Origin: Chrysomallon squamiferum | Taxonomy: Eukaryota; Mollusca; Gastropoda; Neomphalida; Peltospiridae | Reading direction: 5' to 3' | Length of the DNA stretch: 64,000 bases | NCBI GenBank assembly: GCA_012295275.1 | Contig: CM022665.1 | Span: forward strand, 13,906,476 to 13,970,475 | Shown here: in pieces, positions 46,657-52,744 of the stretch | Layout of the letters: each line of letters starts with the position of its first letter | How positions within the stretch are numbered: the first letter of the stretch is position 1 | Made by a program: the position numbers and the translations under genes | The notes under the pieces: generated by a model | The model's database searches: none | What the model saw: the letters and a program-made list of their open reading frames with translations, nothing else | Told to the model about the DNA's origin: nothing

Positions 46657-49335
46657 TAATTTTATTTGTAAAATGTAAAAATTGAGTAAATCTTCATAGT
46701 TCATATGTCTAAAGTTCATTGTAATAAAATCAAATAATGAGATTGTTTTGAATTTTAATTTAGTTTTGTTTTTAAATTAAATTACTGTAAGATTTCCTCT
46801 TACATGATGATCATTCCAAAACCCGTATATCTGACACCGATATTAAAATGTGTACAGGTATCAATAAACATGAATTAATTAATCTCCTAATAAAAAAATA
46901 ATATCACTGCATCACAGAGGTGGAGTACTGGAGCCTGAAGGTACAGTAGAAATCAAGTTCAAGAAGAAAGATCAAGAAAGAGTTGCTCGTCGACTTGACC
47001 CAGTTGTAAGAAATATTGTAGACAAACTGAGTAGCCAGGATGTATCAGAGGAAGAAAAGAAAAATCTGGAAGATGAGCTGGATGCCAGAATAGCTAAAAT
47101 TTTACCCATTTACCATACAATAGCTGTCCAGTTTGCTGACCTGCATGATACACCAGGCAGAATGGAGGAAAAAGGAGTAATATCAGTACGTTTTTTGTAA
47201 TACACTCTTGAAATGACTTCGTTAAATAATATTTGCTCTAACTGTTGTACAACTGATACATTTGTGTGCACATGCATGTGTGTGTGACAGTTTAAATTTT
47301 TTATATATGTAAACAGTTTAATTGATACTTAATGTAATTAATCTAATTTTCATTTGAAACACATCAGTATGAATGTGTTGTATGCATTATTGTACATAAA
47401 CTGTTCTAAAAAACAAAATCAGTGTTATTTTCACTGTATTGTTCCATTTAAAATTAATGCTACTATTACTGTGGCTGCTTTAATATAGGCCATTTCTTAA
47501 TATTAGATCTTATGCATCAGATTAATTTGAATTAAGGCCTGCTTTTGTCAATATTCAAATGGAATTCTTCTCATAAACAATTTATTAAAACCCTTTATTA
47601 AGAGTAGCCACAATCTGACCTGTTTTTCTCCTGAATATAAATATCATTTAGGACCATAAATAAAAAAATGTTAAACATCCATTCATTACTTCTACTATTA
47701 ATCCACCACTACTACTACTACTCCTTTTGTTATTATTTCTAGGGTGTGTTGCAGTGGAAGGGCAGTAGAAACACATTACACTGGCGTATTCGTCGCCGTC
47801 TTCTTGAAAACAAATTAAAGGACAGAATGAGACCTTTCACACAGTGTCTTAGCGATGGCCAACTTAACAACATGCTCAGTCGCTGGTTTATTGAAGACAA
47901 AGGAACAGTCAATGTAAGTCATTTGCTTTTGTTTTAGTTAATATTTCTATTCTTCTTTTTCTTGGAACACTAAACATAAATTGATTCCTGTTTTATTTTT
48001 AGTTCTTGTTTTATTTTTTTATTTTTTTCACTATTTAGTGTTTGAGTTTTTCTTACAGTATATTTTAATACTACTTGTTCTAGATACCATTTTTAATAAG
48101 ATAATTAATTAAGCCATTTGACTTAAGTCTGGTTGTTAACATGATTACTTCCCTGTATTTCCTGCCAAGAGGAAACTGAATAAAAGTCAGACCAAGGAAA
48201 AATCTGTTCTTTCTAAATAAACCTTAACATTGCCCAGGGTGTTTTGACAGTTGTGCTTGCATCTTCATCCCGATGTAAGCATATTTTTTCTTTCTTTCTT
48301 TTTAACCTTTATCTCTTTAAATTCCCTTCTGAATTACAGATCACATCATACATTATCTGTTTTTAATATTTAACATAAATATCCTGGCTAGGAATGCATT
48401 GTAAAACCAAATGATTCAATTATGTTTCAGTCATATCTGTGGGATGATGACAAAGAAGTGGTCACCTGGTTACTTACACAGCTAGACGAGACAACTGACA
48501 CAAAGTCTGTGTTTGAAAATATCAAATGTTTACAGAGAGACCATGTTCTACAACAGGTTCGAGGGTAAGTTAAAATATACATCTTACTTAATCCTTTTTA
48601 CATTACCATGCACAGTTGGCATAGGTGGGCAAAGAAACTGTCAGGTTTGTCAGTATAACAAAATTGGTTAGTGGATGGTTGATAGATTTGTGAAAAATAC
48701 AGAAACCACAAACTCTTGGTTCAGAAATAAAGGTTCAGAAATAATATAAATACTTAAGTACCAATCGTTGGAAAAATAAATTTATTTTTTTAAATTTTAT
48801 TTTGAAAGTTGTCTATTCTCAATCACAGCCACTTCCATTTGTAACTTACTTGTATTTTAACACAAAATTTGGAAAAGCTGATAATTATAGCAAAAAAAAA
48901 AAAAAAAAAAAAAAAAATATTTTAAATTTAAAAAAAATTAATCATACATTTGAAGAAATAATAAATATTTTTCTGACAACACTAGATAAAAATTAACAAC
49001 ACTAATTGATAGGTCATGTACACAGTGACATCACAACTGCAGAGGAATGTTAAATTAAACTTTGTTATTAACTAAGGTTGGTTGTCAAAAATAAAACCAT
49101 TATATGGAAAACATAAGTGCATTGGTGAATAATCAAAGTTACATTTTAGTACATCAGGAATATATGTACAACAGTCTGATCTGTGTAAAACATCTGGTTT
49201 CTGTTTTATTTTAGTCTGATCCAAGACAATCCAGAAGTAGCCATGGACTCCATTATTCACATCACACAACACATGACCCAAAGCCAGCGAGAACAAATTT
49301 CAAGAATCCTCGCTAACATGGACTCATCACCTTAA
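8323..49335 (+). CDS. ACACA: Acetyl-CoA carboxylase (multidomain eukaryotic ACC), complete, 54 coding exons
   Basis: Catalyses ATP-dependent carboxylation of acetyl-CoA to malonyl-CoA. Joined exons total 7119 nt, 2372 residues plus stop, against about 2346 for human ACC1. Domains (residues with microexon): regulatory N-terminus 1-150 with AMPK-type Ser123; biotin carboxylase about 150-700 with [16 protein letters not shown], the ATP loop [11 protein letters not shown] and [14 protein letters not shown]; biotin carrier with EVMKMVM, biotinyl Lys830; central region about 873-1640; carboxyltransferase about 1640-2330 with [21 protein letters not shown] and [12 protein letters not shown]. Exon phases agree at every junction and the product aligns end to end with animal ACC. 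The start ATG 8323 is the first in-frame Met after the acceptor at 8279; its Kozak context is weak (T at -3). Transmembrane-anchor residues of vertebrate ACC2 are absent, so a cytosolic enzyme is likely. Confidence 0.97.
10470..10560 (+). mobile_element. tRNA-headed SINE fragment
   Basis: GGTAGTTGCCTTGTCTTAGA followed by GGTTGCTTGCAGGATCAGTC resembles a degenerate tRNA A-box and B-box, like the head of the V-SINE family elsewhere in the window, in + orientation. Confidence 0.4.
10635..10695 (-). mobile_element. Second tRNA-head-like fragment
   Basis: On the minus strand, GGCTGTGGCCCAGTGCTTAA resembles a tRNA A-box head (TGGCNNAGTGG). No B-box was found; possibly an old truncated SINE. Confidence 0.3.
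11312..11335 (+). CDS. ACACA: ACC exon 2: candidate 24-nt microexon
   Basis: Acceptor TTTTCAATTTCAG and donor ACG|GTAAGA flank 24 nt that preserve phase 2 on both sides and encode eight added residues, RSLYSRER. It lies in the middle of the 8-kb first coding intron. Strong splice sites, correct phase and no stop support it, but no homology does: skipping also gives an intact frame. It is probably a cassette microexon. Confidence 0.6.
13330..13560 (-). mobile_element. V-SINE-like copy, diverged
   Basis: Matches the same blocks as the 36112-36425 copy: AAGAAACCTC..TTATTA, GTTTTATAAGTGCCTTCCCA, GCACATACAACAGCCTTTGA, ATTAGTGGGGCAC and AATAGTCCATTG, then a reversed tRNA-like head whose minus strand reads GGATTGTATAGCTCAGGCAT. 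Confidence 0.6.
16615..16744 (+). CDS. ACACA: ACC exon 3: AMPK site and start of biotin carboxylase
   Basis: Residues 119-162. It opens with (R)HTMSGILLD, matching the vertebrate AMPK segment SSMSGLHLV, then [21 protein letters not shown], equivalent to human [21 protein letters not shown]. Donor AGG|GTTAGT; phase 0 end. Confidence 0.93.
17012..17150 (+). CDS. ACACA: ACC exon 4: biotin carboxylase N-subdomain
   Basis: Residues 163-209: [20 protein letters not shown], then [20 protein letters not shown], nearly identical to vertebrate ACC. Acceptor ATATCTGCAG; ends phase 1. Confidence 0.95.
17324..17433 (+). CDS. ACACA: ACC exon 5: biotin carboxylase
   Basis: Residues 209-245: [20 protein letters not shown], then [17 protein letters not shown]. 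Donor CAA|GTAAGT; phase 0 end. Confidence 0.95.
17718..17799 (+). CDS. ACACA: ACC exon 6: biotin carboxylase
   Basis: Residues 246-273: [20 protein letters not shown] then KNDIRFIG. Human equivalent is [20 protein letters not shown]. Ends phase 1. Confidence 0.95.
18368..18466 (+). CDS. ACACA: ACC exon 7: biotin carboxylase
   Basis: Residues 273-306: [20 protein letters not shown] then [13 protein letters not shown], the [13 protein letters not shown] signature. Ends phase 1. Confidence 0.95.
18884..19104 (+). CDS. ACACA: ACC exon 8: ATP-grasp glycine-rich loop
   Basis: Residues 306-379. After a variable stretch it carries [20 protein letters not shown], the ATP-binding loop, then DDFPNLFRQ. 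Donor CAG|GTGATA; phase 0 end. Confidence 0.95.
19275..19325 (-). mobile_element. Degenerate V-SINE-like fragment
   Basis: The stretch with AGATCTTTTATATG followed by ATCCCACTGCACAAGG resembles the core of the molluscan repeat seen better at 36112-36425 (core remembered as GGGATCTTTTATATGCACC then ATCCCACAGACAGG). It is short and diverged. Confidence 0.4.
19538..19801. mobile_element. hAT-type MITE with 8-bp target site duplication
   Basis: A 264-bp element bounded by terminal inverted repeats: left CATAGGTTTTCAACC, right GGTTGAAAACCAGGG (reverse complement CCCTGGTTTTCAACC). Flanks are CCTTAGAC (19530-19537) and CTTTAGAC (19802-19809), 7 of 8 identical, the length expected for hAT transposases. 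The CAnnGGTTnTCAACC end is typical of Charlie-like non-autonomous hATs. No transposase coding remains. Confidence 0.8.
21100..21309 (+). CDS. ACACA: ACC exon 9: biotin carboxylase
   Basis: Residues 380-449: [60 protein letters not shown]. The acceptor follows a TTTTATGTTGTTTCAG tract. 70 codons, phase 0 at both ends. Confidence 0.95.
21710..21883 (+). CDS. ACACA: ACC exon 10: biotin carboxylase catalytic core
   Basis: Residues 450-507 with [13 protein letters not shown] and [20 protein letters not shown]. The Glu and Asn of the ELNPR motif bind metal-ATP and the downstream Arg is catalytic in this family. Phase 0 at both ends. Confidence 0.95.
22228..22296 (+). mobile_element. Possible pogo/Tigger-like transposon end (remnant)
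   Basis: CTGTTGACCCTCGATTTTAT with following GACC repeats resembles the terminal sequence of pogo-type elements (remembered as CAGTCGACCCTCGATATAACGGAC). TA flanks it on the left. No matching right end is seen nearby, so this would be a truncated copy in ACC intron 10. Confidence 0.3.
22837..22998 (+). CDS. ACACA: ACC exon 11: biotin carboxylase
   Basis: Residues 508-561: [20 protein letters not shown], ending [17 protein letters not shown] as in vertebrate ACC. Donor GAG|GTGAGT. Confidence 0.95.
23315..23478 (+). CDS. ACACA: ACC exon 12: biotin carboxylase C-subdomain
   Basis: Residues 562-616: [54 protein letters not shown]. Ends phase 2. Confidence 0.95.
23916..24170 (+). CDS. ACACA: ACC exon 13: end of biotin carboxylase
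   Basis: Residues 616-701: [40 protein letters not shown]. Donor AAG|GTTTGT; ends phase 2. Confidence 0.95.
24400..24481 (+). CDS. ACACA: ACC exon 14: linker toward the biotin carrier
   Basis: Residues 701-728: [20 protein letters not shown] then GIKYSLQ, matching human [21 protein letters not shown]. Confidence 0.92.
24588..24658 (+). CDS. ACACA: ACC exon 15
   Basis: Residues 729-752: [20 protein letters not shown] then EVH. 71 nt, ends phase 2. The intron before it is only 106 bp. Confidence 0.92.
24966..25106 (+). CDS. ACACA: ACC exon 16
   Basis: Residues 752-799: [40 protein letters not shown]. Highly conserved linker between biotin carboxylase and carrier. Ends phase 2. Confidence 0.94.
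25469..25597 (+). CDS. ACACA: ACC exon 17: biotin carboxyl carrier
   Basis: Residues 799-842: [20 protein letters not shown], then [14 protein letters not shown]. Lys in EVMKM (codon 25560-25562, residue 830; 822 if the microexon is skipped) is the biotin attachment site. Ends phase 2. Confidence 0.96.
26013..26103 (+). CDS. ACACA: ACC exon 18
   Basis: Residues 842-872: [20 protein letters not shown] then [11 protein letters not shown], the end of the carrier domain. Confidence 0.93.
26496..26711 (+). CDS. ACACA: ACC exon 19: start of central region
   Basis: Residues 873-944: [40 protein letters not shown], ending [11 protein letters not shown] as in vertebrates. Confidence 0.94.
26728..27068 (+). 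repeat. Three diverged tandem copies, about 106-120 bp each, in ACC intron 19
   Basis: Copies begin near 26728, 26833 and 26947. Each has CATCC/GTCCT.TGTATxTTTGAxAxCC followed 40-60 bases later by TGAATATCAAGCATT or a close variant. No coding content. Confidence 0.6.
27508..27627 (+). CDS. ACACA: ACC exon 20
   Basis: Residues 945-984: [20 protein letters not shown], then [17 protein letters not shown]. Phase 0 at both ends. Confidence 0.94.
27955..28144 (+). CDS. ACACA: ACC exon 21
   Basis: Residues 985-1048: [60 protein letters not shown]. Ends phase 1. Confidence 0.95.
28570..28694 (+). CDS. ACACA: ACC exon 22
   Basis: Residues 1048-1089: [20 protein letters not shown], ending [11 protein letters not shown]. 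The donor GATA|GTAAGTG at 28695 is the first unit of the tandem array that fills the next intron. Confidence 0.93.
28688..29118 (+). repeat. About 35-bp tandem array carrying repeated splice donors (ACC intron 22)
   Basis: About twelve units of the type TTGATAGTAAGTGAAATGTA followed by TTGCTAGTAATTT. GTAAGT occurs at 28695 (the real donor), 28729, 28766, 28801, 28836, 28978, 29015, 29050 and 29075, plus GTAAGC at 28943; two intervening units are mutated (near 28872 and 28906). Spacing is mostly 34-37 bp. The first unit straddles the exon-intron junction. Confidence 0.85.
29369..29482 (+). CDS. ACACA: ACC exon 23
   Basis: Residues 1090-1127: [20 protein letters not shown], then [18 protein letters not shown]. 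Acceptor TTTATTGCATAG; phase 0 at both ends. Confidence 0.94.
30142..30255 (+). CDS. ACACA: ACC exon 24
   Basis: Residues 1128-1165: [20 protein letters not shown], then [18 protein letters not shown]. Confidence 0.94.
30747..30836 (+). CDS. ACACA: ACC exon 25
   Basis: Residues 1166-1195: [20 protein letters not shown] then [10 protein letters not shown]. Phase 0 at both ends. Confidence 0.93.
31509..31627 (+). CDS. ACACA: ACC exon 26
   Basis: Residues 1196-1235: [20 protein letters not shown], then [14 protein letters not shown]. Ends phase 2. Confidence 0.94.
32019..32165 (+). CDS. ACACA: ACC exon 27: variable central linker
   Basis: Residues 1235-1284: [20 protein letters not shown], then [20 protein letters not shown]. 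The second half aligns with human PPCQRMGGMVSFRTFEDF; the first half replaces the vertebrate stretch containing the Ser1201-type phosphosites. Confidence 0.92.
32612..32717 (+). CDS. ACACA: ACC exon 28
   Basis: Residues 1284-1319: [20 protein letters not shown], then [14 protein letters not shown] matches the proline-directed Ser cluster (SPPQSP) of vertebrate ACC. Confidence 0.9.
33119..33232 (+). CDS. ACACA: ACC exon 29
   Basis: Residues 1320-1357: [20 protein letters not shown], then [18 protein letters not shown]. The acceptor GTATTTCCAG at 33118 keeps phase 0; an upstream AG at 33038 would shift the frame. Confidence 0.92.
33579..33635 (+). CDS. ACACA: ACC exon 30
   Basis: A 57-nt exon, residues 1358-1376: [19 protein letters not shown], matching human DHGIRRLTFLVAQK. 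Confidence 0.92.
34354..34395 (+). CDS. ACACA: ACC exon 31 (42 nt)
   Basis: Residues 1377-1390: [14 protein letters not shown], matching human FPKFFTFRARDKFE. Acceptor ATTTTCTTTCAG, donor GAG|GTAAAT. Small, but required by homology and phase. Confidence 0.9.
35948..36486. mobile_element. Candidate hAT-like element with terminal inverted repeats
   Basis: Left end CAGGGATGGGTAACC (35948-35962) pairs with right end GGGTTACCCACCTTG (36472-36486), whose reverse complement is CAAGGTGGGTAACCC. CAGGGxTGGGxAACCTTTTTT starts are common in hAT MITEs. No clean 8-bp target duplication was found. A V-SINE occupies the interior. Confidence 0.45.
36112..36425 (-). mobile_element. V-SINE-like (molluscan RUDI-type) copy, near full length
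   Basis: Reading the + strand, blocks match a mollusc repeat I know: a TTGTTTATTTGACAACA-type end, GCACGCTAC.TTTTTGTTATTAGC, AGCAAGGGAGATGTTATATG, CACC...GACAGGAAAACCTATACCA, CTTTTGATAAACTATTTATG, GGGCACTGGTTG and AACAGCCCAGTAAG. It ends in a reversed tRNA-like head (about 36385-36425, CCCTATACCACCCATAGG), so the element runs on the minus strand. Diverged, hence old. The family assignment is from memory. Confidence 0.7.
36988..37029 (+). repeat. 42-nt poly(T) tract
   Basis: An uninterrupted T run in ACC intron 31, the longest homopolymer in the window. The length may be imprecise if sequenced with long noisy reads. Confidence 0.9.
37952..38089 (+). CDS. ACACA: ACC exon 32
   Basis: Residues 1391-1436: [46 protein letters not shown]. 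Phase 0 at both ends. Confidence 0.95.
38553..38630 (+). CDS. ACACA: ACC exon 33
   Basis: Residues 1437-1462: [20 protein letters not shown] then SDLVTR. Donor AGA|GTAAGT. Confidence 0.94.
38829..38918 (+). CDS. ACACA: ACC exon 34
   Basis: Residues 1463-1492: [20 protein letters not shown] then [10 protein letters not shown]. The donor CTG|GTTGGT is weak, but this is the only in-phase choice joining to exon 35. Confidence 0.88.
39284..39355 (+). CDS. ACACA: ACC exon 35
   Basis: Residues 1493-1516: [20 protein letters not shown] then EPGK. Confidence 0.94.
39750..39841 (+). CDS. ACACA: ACC exon 36
   Basis: Residues 1517-1547: [20 protein letters not shown] then [10 protein letters not shown]. 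Ends phase 2. Confidence 0.94.
40103..40214 (+). CDS. ACACA: ACC exon 37
   Basis: Residues 1547-1584: [20 protein letters not shown], then [11 protein letters not shown]. The acceptor ACACAAG is preceded by a TTTA tract. Confidence 0.94.
40333..40488 (+). CDS. ACACA: ACC exon 38
   Basis: Residues 1585-1636: [40 protein letters not shown], then [11 protein letters not shown]. Confidence 0.95.
41082..41228 (+). CDS. ACACA: ACC exon 39: start of carboxyltransferase
   Basis: Residues 1637-1685: [45 protein letters not shown]. Donor GAG|GTAAGA. Confidence 0.94.
41526..41657 (+). CDS. ACACA: ACC exon 40, followed by a GC donor
   Basis: Residues 1686-1729: [40 protein letters not shown] then LLFK. 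Homology (human EDLLFLRASELAR against EDLLF-K|K-ASEFAR) and phase fix the end at 41657, where the intron begins AAG|GCATTT instead of GT. Confidence 0.88.
42090..42227 (+). CDS. ACACA: ACC exon 41: carboxyltransferase N-part
   Basis: Residues 1730-1775: [57 protein letters not shown] is a carboxyltransferase hallmark. Donor AAA|GTGAGT. Confidence 0.95.
42445..42565 (+). CDS. ACACA: ACC exon 42
   Basis: Residues 1776-1816: [20 protein letters not shown], then [16 protein letters not shown]. The acceptor follows a (TTA)n tract. Ends phase 1. Confidence 0.95.
42978..43075 (+). CDS. ACACA: ACC exon 43
   Basis: Residues 1816-1848: [20 protein letters not shown] then [12 protein letters not shown]. 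The [15 protein letters not shown] motif belongs to the carboxyltransferase. Confidence 0.95.
43325..43435 (+). CDS. ACACA: ACC exon 44
   Basis: Residues 1849-1885: [20 protein letters not shown] then [17 protein letters not shown], lining the carboxyltransferase active site. Confidence 0.95.
43584..43727 (+). CDS. ACACA: ACC exon 45
   Basis: Residues 1886-1933: [48 protein letters not shown]. Donor GAT|GTATGT. Confidence 0.95.
44028..44148 (+). CDS. ACACA: ACC exon 46
   Basis: Residues 1934-1974: [20 protein letters not shown] then [20 protein letters not shown]. Ends phase 1. Confidence 0.94.
44665..44758 (+). CDS. ACACA: ACC exon 47
   Basis: Residues 1974-2005: [20 protein letters not shown] then [10 protein letters not shown]. 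Ends phase 2. Confidence 0.94.
45075..45171 (+). CDS. ACACA: ACC exon 48
   Basis: Residues 2005-2037: [20 protein letters not shown] then [13 protein letters not shown], a carboxyltransferase C-part signature. Confidence 0.95.
45781..45916 (+). CDS. ACACA: ACC exon 49
   Basis: Residues 2038-2083: [36 protein letters not shown]. Ends phase 1. The following intron begins with a GT/TG-rich stretch. Confidence 0.95.
46345..46522 (+). CDS. ACACA: ACC exon 50
   Basis: Residues 2083-2142: [53 protein letters not shown]. Ends phase 2. Confidence 0.95.
46918..47185 (+). CDS. ACACA: ACC exon 51
   Basis: Residues 2142-2231: [20 protein letters not shown], a charged helix ([20 protein letters not shown]), then [20 protein letters not shown]. 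Largest internal coding exon. Confidence 0.95.
47743..47913 (+). CDS. ACACA: ACC exon 52
   Basis: Residues 2232-2288: [40 protein letters not shown]. Human has [20 protein letters not shown]. Donor AAT|GTAAGT. Confidence 0.94.
48431..48564 (+). CDS. ACACA: ACC exon 53
   Basis: Residues 2289-2333: [37 protein letters not shown]. Donor GG|GTAAGT; ends phase 2. Confidence 0.93.
49215..49335 (+). CDS. ACACA: ACC exon 54: C-terminus
   Basis: Residues 2333-2372: [20 protein letters not shown], then [15 protein letters not shown] and stop TAA 49333-49335, matching the human C-terminus VRILSTMDSPST. Confidence 0.95.
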
Positions 49336-51075
49336 CTGATGATCACAAAAGACTGAAGAACAAACATAAACAATAACAGTTGAAAACTGCTGGTAACATT
49401 CATTAGCTATTTGTGTTTACAAATTCCAAAATGATAGTGATGACAAGTTTATAACATTCCAGATGTTATGAACAGATGCAGATTTATGTTTGTGTTAATA
49501 TATGTTGTTGATAGAATATGGAATTCTAAATAAAAGTGTAGCTATTAATGAACAGACAGAATTATGTAATATGTATGACCCTACCCATCAAAATCTGTTG
49601 TACAAATATTTTTTAATTATTTTTATTTGTTTTGTTTTCTTATGTATAATATATATAGATAGACAGATAAAAAAAAAATGTAGATAATTTTTCTTCAACT
49701 TCTTTTTGTAATGGATTGGTAGTGAAAATTAATTTCGTTTTTAATGATTTATACATATAAGTGTAGATCAAATATGTTCCATAGTTATTGACAAAGCAGG
49801 ACAGATATCTTACATCTGTAATATCTTAAATCTATATATTTCCATTCTGAGAAATTGGTTTGTGGAAGAAAATACATGCTTAAATTTTTCTTGTACCTAT
49901 TGCTGTGAAATTTTACAGAACTGCAGATGATAGGAATAATCATTGAATTATCAAATGTTTTATTAATTTGAAAACATTTTGGATAAATTGTGATTCTCTG
50001 TATTTTGACAGAGTTATGTGCAACTTATTTTGGTTGGTATGGTTAGGTTTATAAATTTTACAAGAAATTCAAACAGATATTTGTTTTAAAATATGTGTAT
50101 GTTGTCATATATTAGTGGTTATTTTGAAGTGGATTTTATTTAATTAACTTGTAGAAATGACATGAAGTGATTTATTTTATTTAATGAACACATTAGTCTT
50201 GAAAGCTTACATACAACTTTATTAATCCATTATTTATCACTGAATTGTTTTTTGTGGAAAAAGTAATATTTATATTCATTTACTGTGAATTCAGATATAA
50301 TTTTTTATTGATGCGTATCTATATAGAGTTTAAATTTTAAAATTTAATTGTGCCTGGAACTGTATGTGTTGTGAACTTCTAATAAGTTTGTAAGAAAAGT
50401 ATTTATATATTGTAGAAGGAAGATAATATTAACACTTGCACTTTGATGTATTTATGACATTTTGAGAAACATCTGTATATGCACTCATGATTTAACCAGG
50501 ATTTATTTAAAACTATACATAATTCATTCATGTTGTAAGTGCTGTAATTATTCAAGTACATGCACAGAATGTTAAATATATCAGTGTAAGACTTTCAGTG
50601 TTTGTATAAACAATGATGGTGATGACAGCATAATATAGTGCAGCTCCAGTTGTGAAGTTTTGTTTTGTTTGTTTAATTGAATTTTTCAATAACTAAGTTT
50701 GTGTGGATGTCATTATTAGTGTTTTTATTACATACTGTAAAAAAATAATAATAATACAAAATAAAATTCATATAGAATATTTACTTACAAAATTAATTAT
50801 GAAATAAAAGGTTCTGTTTCTTGAAATGTTGAATTCTGAAGACTTAACCAAATCCCCATATGCTAACAATACCCCAGGATTTAATAGAAACCTCTGCTTT
50901 ATTTTGTTAATGTTTGATACTTTGTTTTTTCCTTTTTTCTTACTTTTGCATGTTTATATATATTTTATGTCATGTTTCTTTGATTTTTGGAAGCAAATGT
51001 ATTTTGAAAAAGAAAGTGATTGAATTTTATTTTATTTGTAAAATGGGTTAATAAAGACCTTACCCAATTAAATGT
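49336..51075 (+). other. ACACA: ACC 3' UTR
   Basis: AT-rich, no coding signal. An AATAAA at 51050-51055 followed by T/G-rich sequence is the most distal good polyadenylation candidate; earlier hexamers near 49528, 50758 and 50803 could give shorter transcripts. Confidence 0.5.
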
Positions 51076-51249
51076 TTGTTTTGTTTATTTAATGTTGAAG
51101 TTTGAACAGTTGTATGTATGTATGAATGGTGTGTGTACAAAGTATAAAATAACAAATGAATATATAATTGTTCATAAAGCTTGAAAACTGACACTTAAGG
51201 ATTACAATTTCATTTTTATTTTATTTTAAAATAGATAATAAAAAATAAA

Positions 51250-52648
51250 ACTTGATTTTAACAGATTTATTCTACATAAAACAACATTAACAAATAACCA
51301 ACAGCACAGAGATAAGTACAAATGAAGCTTTGTGAAAAACAAAAAAATAGTATTAATAAACAAACACCTGTATCTTGAAACAAATCTTAAGAATAAACAT
51401 CAACAGTTTACAAATTAAGCTGGTTGACTGTAATCAGTAATTTGTTCTTACATTTCTCCCTTCCCAACTTGTATTAACAACTGATGATAGCTGTTCACTA
51501 TTCACCATTCAGATGTTGTTAGTGTTTATTAAGTCTGTGATCAGTTGAAGGGAAGCACAGACTTTACTTCAAAATAATATAAATAAATGGTCCTCATGTT
51601 ACAAGTAAACAGTGACAGTAAGAAATAGCCACCATCACAAATTAATATTTGGTGTATAATCATTAATCTGGTGAACTTGTAAATGAATATTTATATATAT
51701 TTATAGTTAGTAATATTACATTATAAGTACTAACATACAGTGTCATACATATAAAACAACAAAATAGATAATTTCAAATAAATATTTATAACATCAAAAG
51801 TGACTAGTTTGTTAAATAAACATTACAATATAGACAATTACTATACAAAAAGGTACTCTTGAACAGGTCTTTATCTTATATAAAAACATACACTAAGGAA
51901 CAAAACCAAAACGTACCTATAATGTACCACAGCATGAGAGTACAGAAAATGAATAGAGGCAGCATGCTTTAACTCTATAGAACTGCAGGATTAATCTTTC
52001 CTTAACAGCCAATATCAAAGGATATGGTGTGTGCATCTCTGACTATAAAAACATGCATATGAAATATCCATTACTTCTAAATTCATAGACAGAATGGCAG
52101 TATTAAATTTCTTTTGACATTAACCTGATTGGCCATTACTTGTAACATAAAAATGTATCTTTAAACATTTATACATTCTAATCTGATACAACTGATACGC
52201 TTTTCACTGTATTTATTTACACTTTTACTAAACCTGCTTTAACCTTTGACTGATGTTGAATCAAATTAATGACAAATAATATGCTTTTAATATTTATATT
52301 TGTATCATCATCATACATGTTACAGATCCTAAGTTCTCTCAATGGTTTATTCACCAACCAACCAACCAATAAACTGCAACTTGGGTATCAAAGATATGTG
52401 TTTTTCTGGCAAAGTGCTTATTTATAAGTTTCATAGTAGGAAGAGGTTTTTCATTTTCATAAAAATACTTACCATCACCTTCTGTAATAATCATTAATAT
52501 TAAAATATGTTGAGCTCCTATTACATTTTCTGTTTTCTCTAACCTGGTACACTTTATATCTTGTTACTCTTTAATGTTCTTACTATACATAGTATAGCCT
52601 TTGATTTATGTCAGTGTTAACCAAATACACTGTTAGTATAAAAAACAA
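51250..52648 (-). other. CNKSR: CNK 3' UTR
   Basis: Runs from the stop codon at 52649-52651 toward lower coordinates. A minus-strand AATAAA at 51271-51266 is a plausible polyadenylation signal. No coding signal is seen. Confidence 0.45.
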
Positions 52649-52744
52649 CTACAAAGTGTTATGCTCTTTGAAATCCTGGATCTTTTCATGTGTGACAGGA
52701 CCAGATAACAGCTCTTCAATTTCCTTCAGTTCCTGTTTCTTGGC
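52649..52744 (-). CDS. CNKSR: CNK exon l: last coding exon
   Basis: Encodes AKKQELKEIEELLSGPVTHE then KIQDFKEHNTL and the stop TAG. It continues the helical segment. Acceptor TGTTTTATAG. Confidence 0.87.
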   Translation of the reverse strand, partial: AKKQELKEIEELLSGPVTHEKIQDFKEHNTL

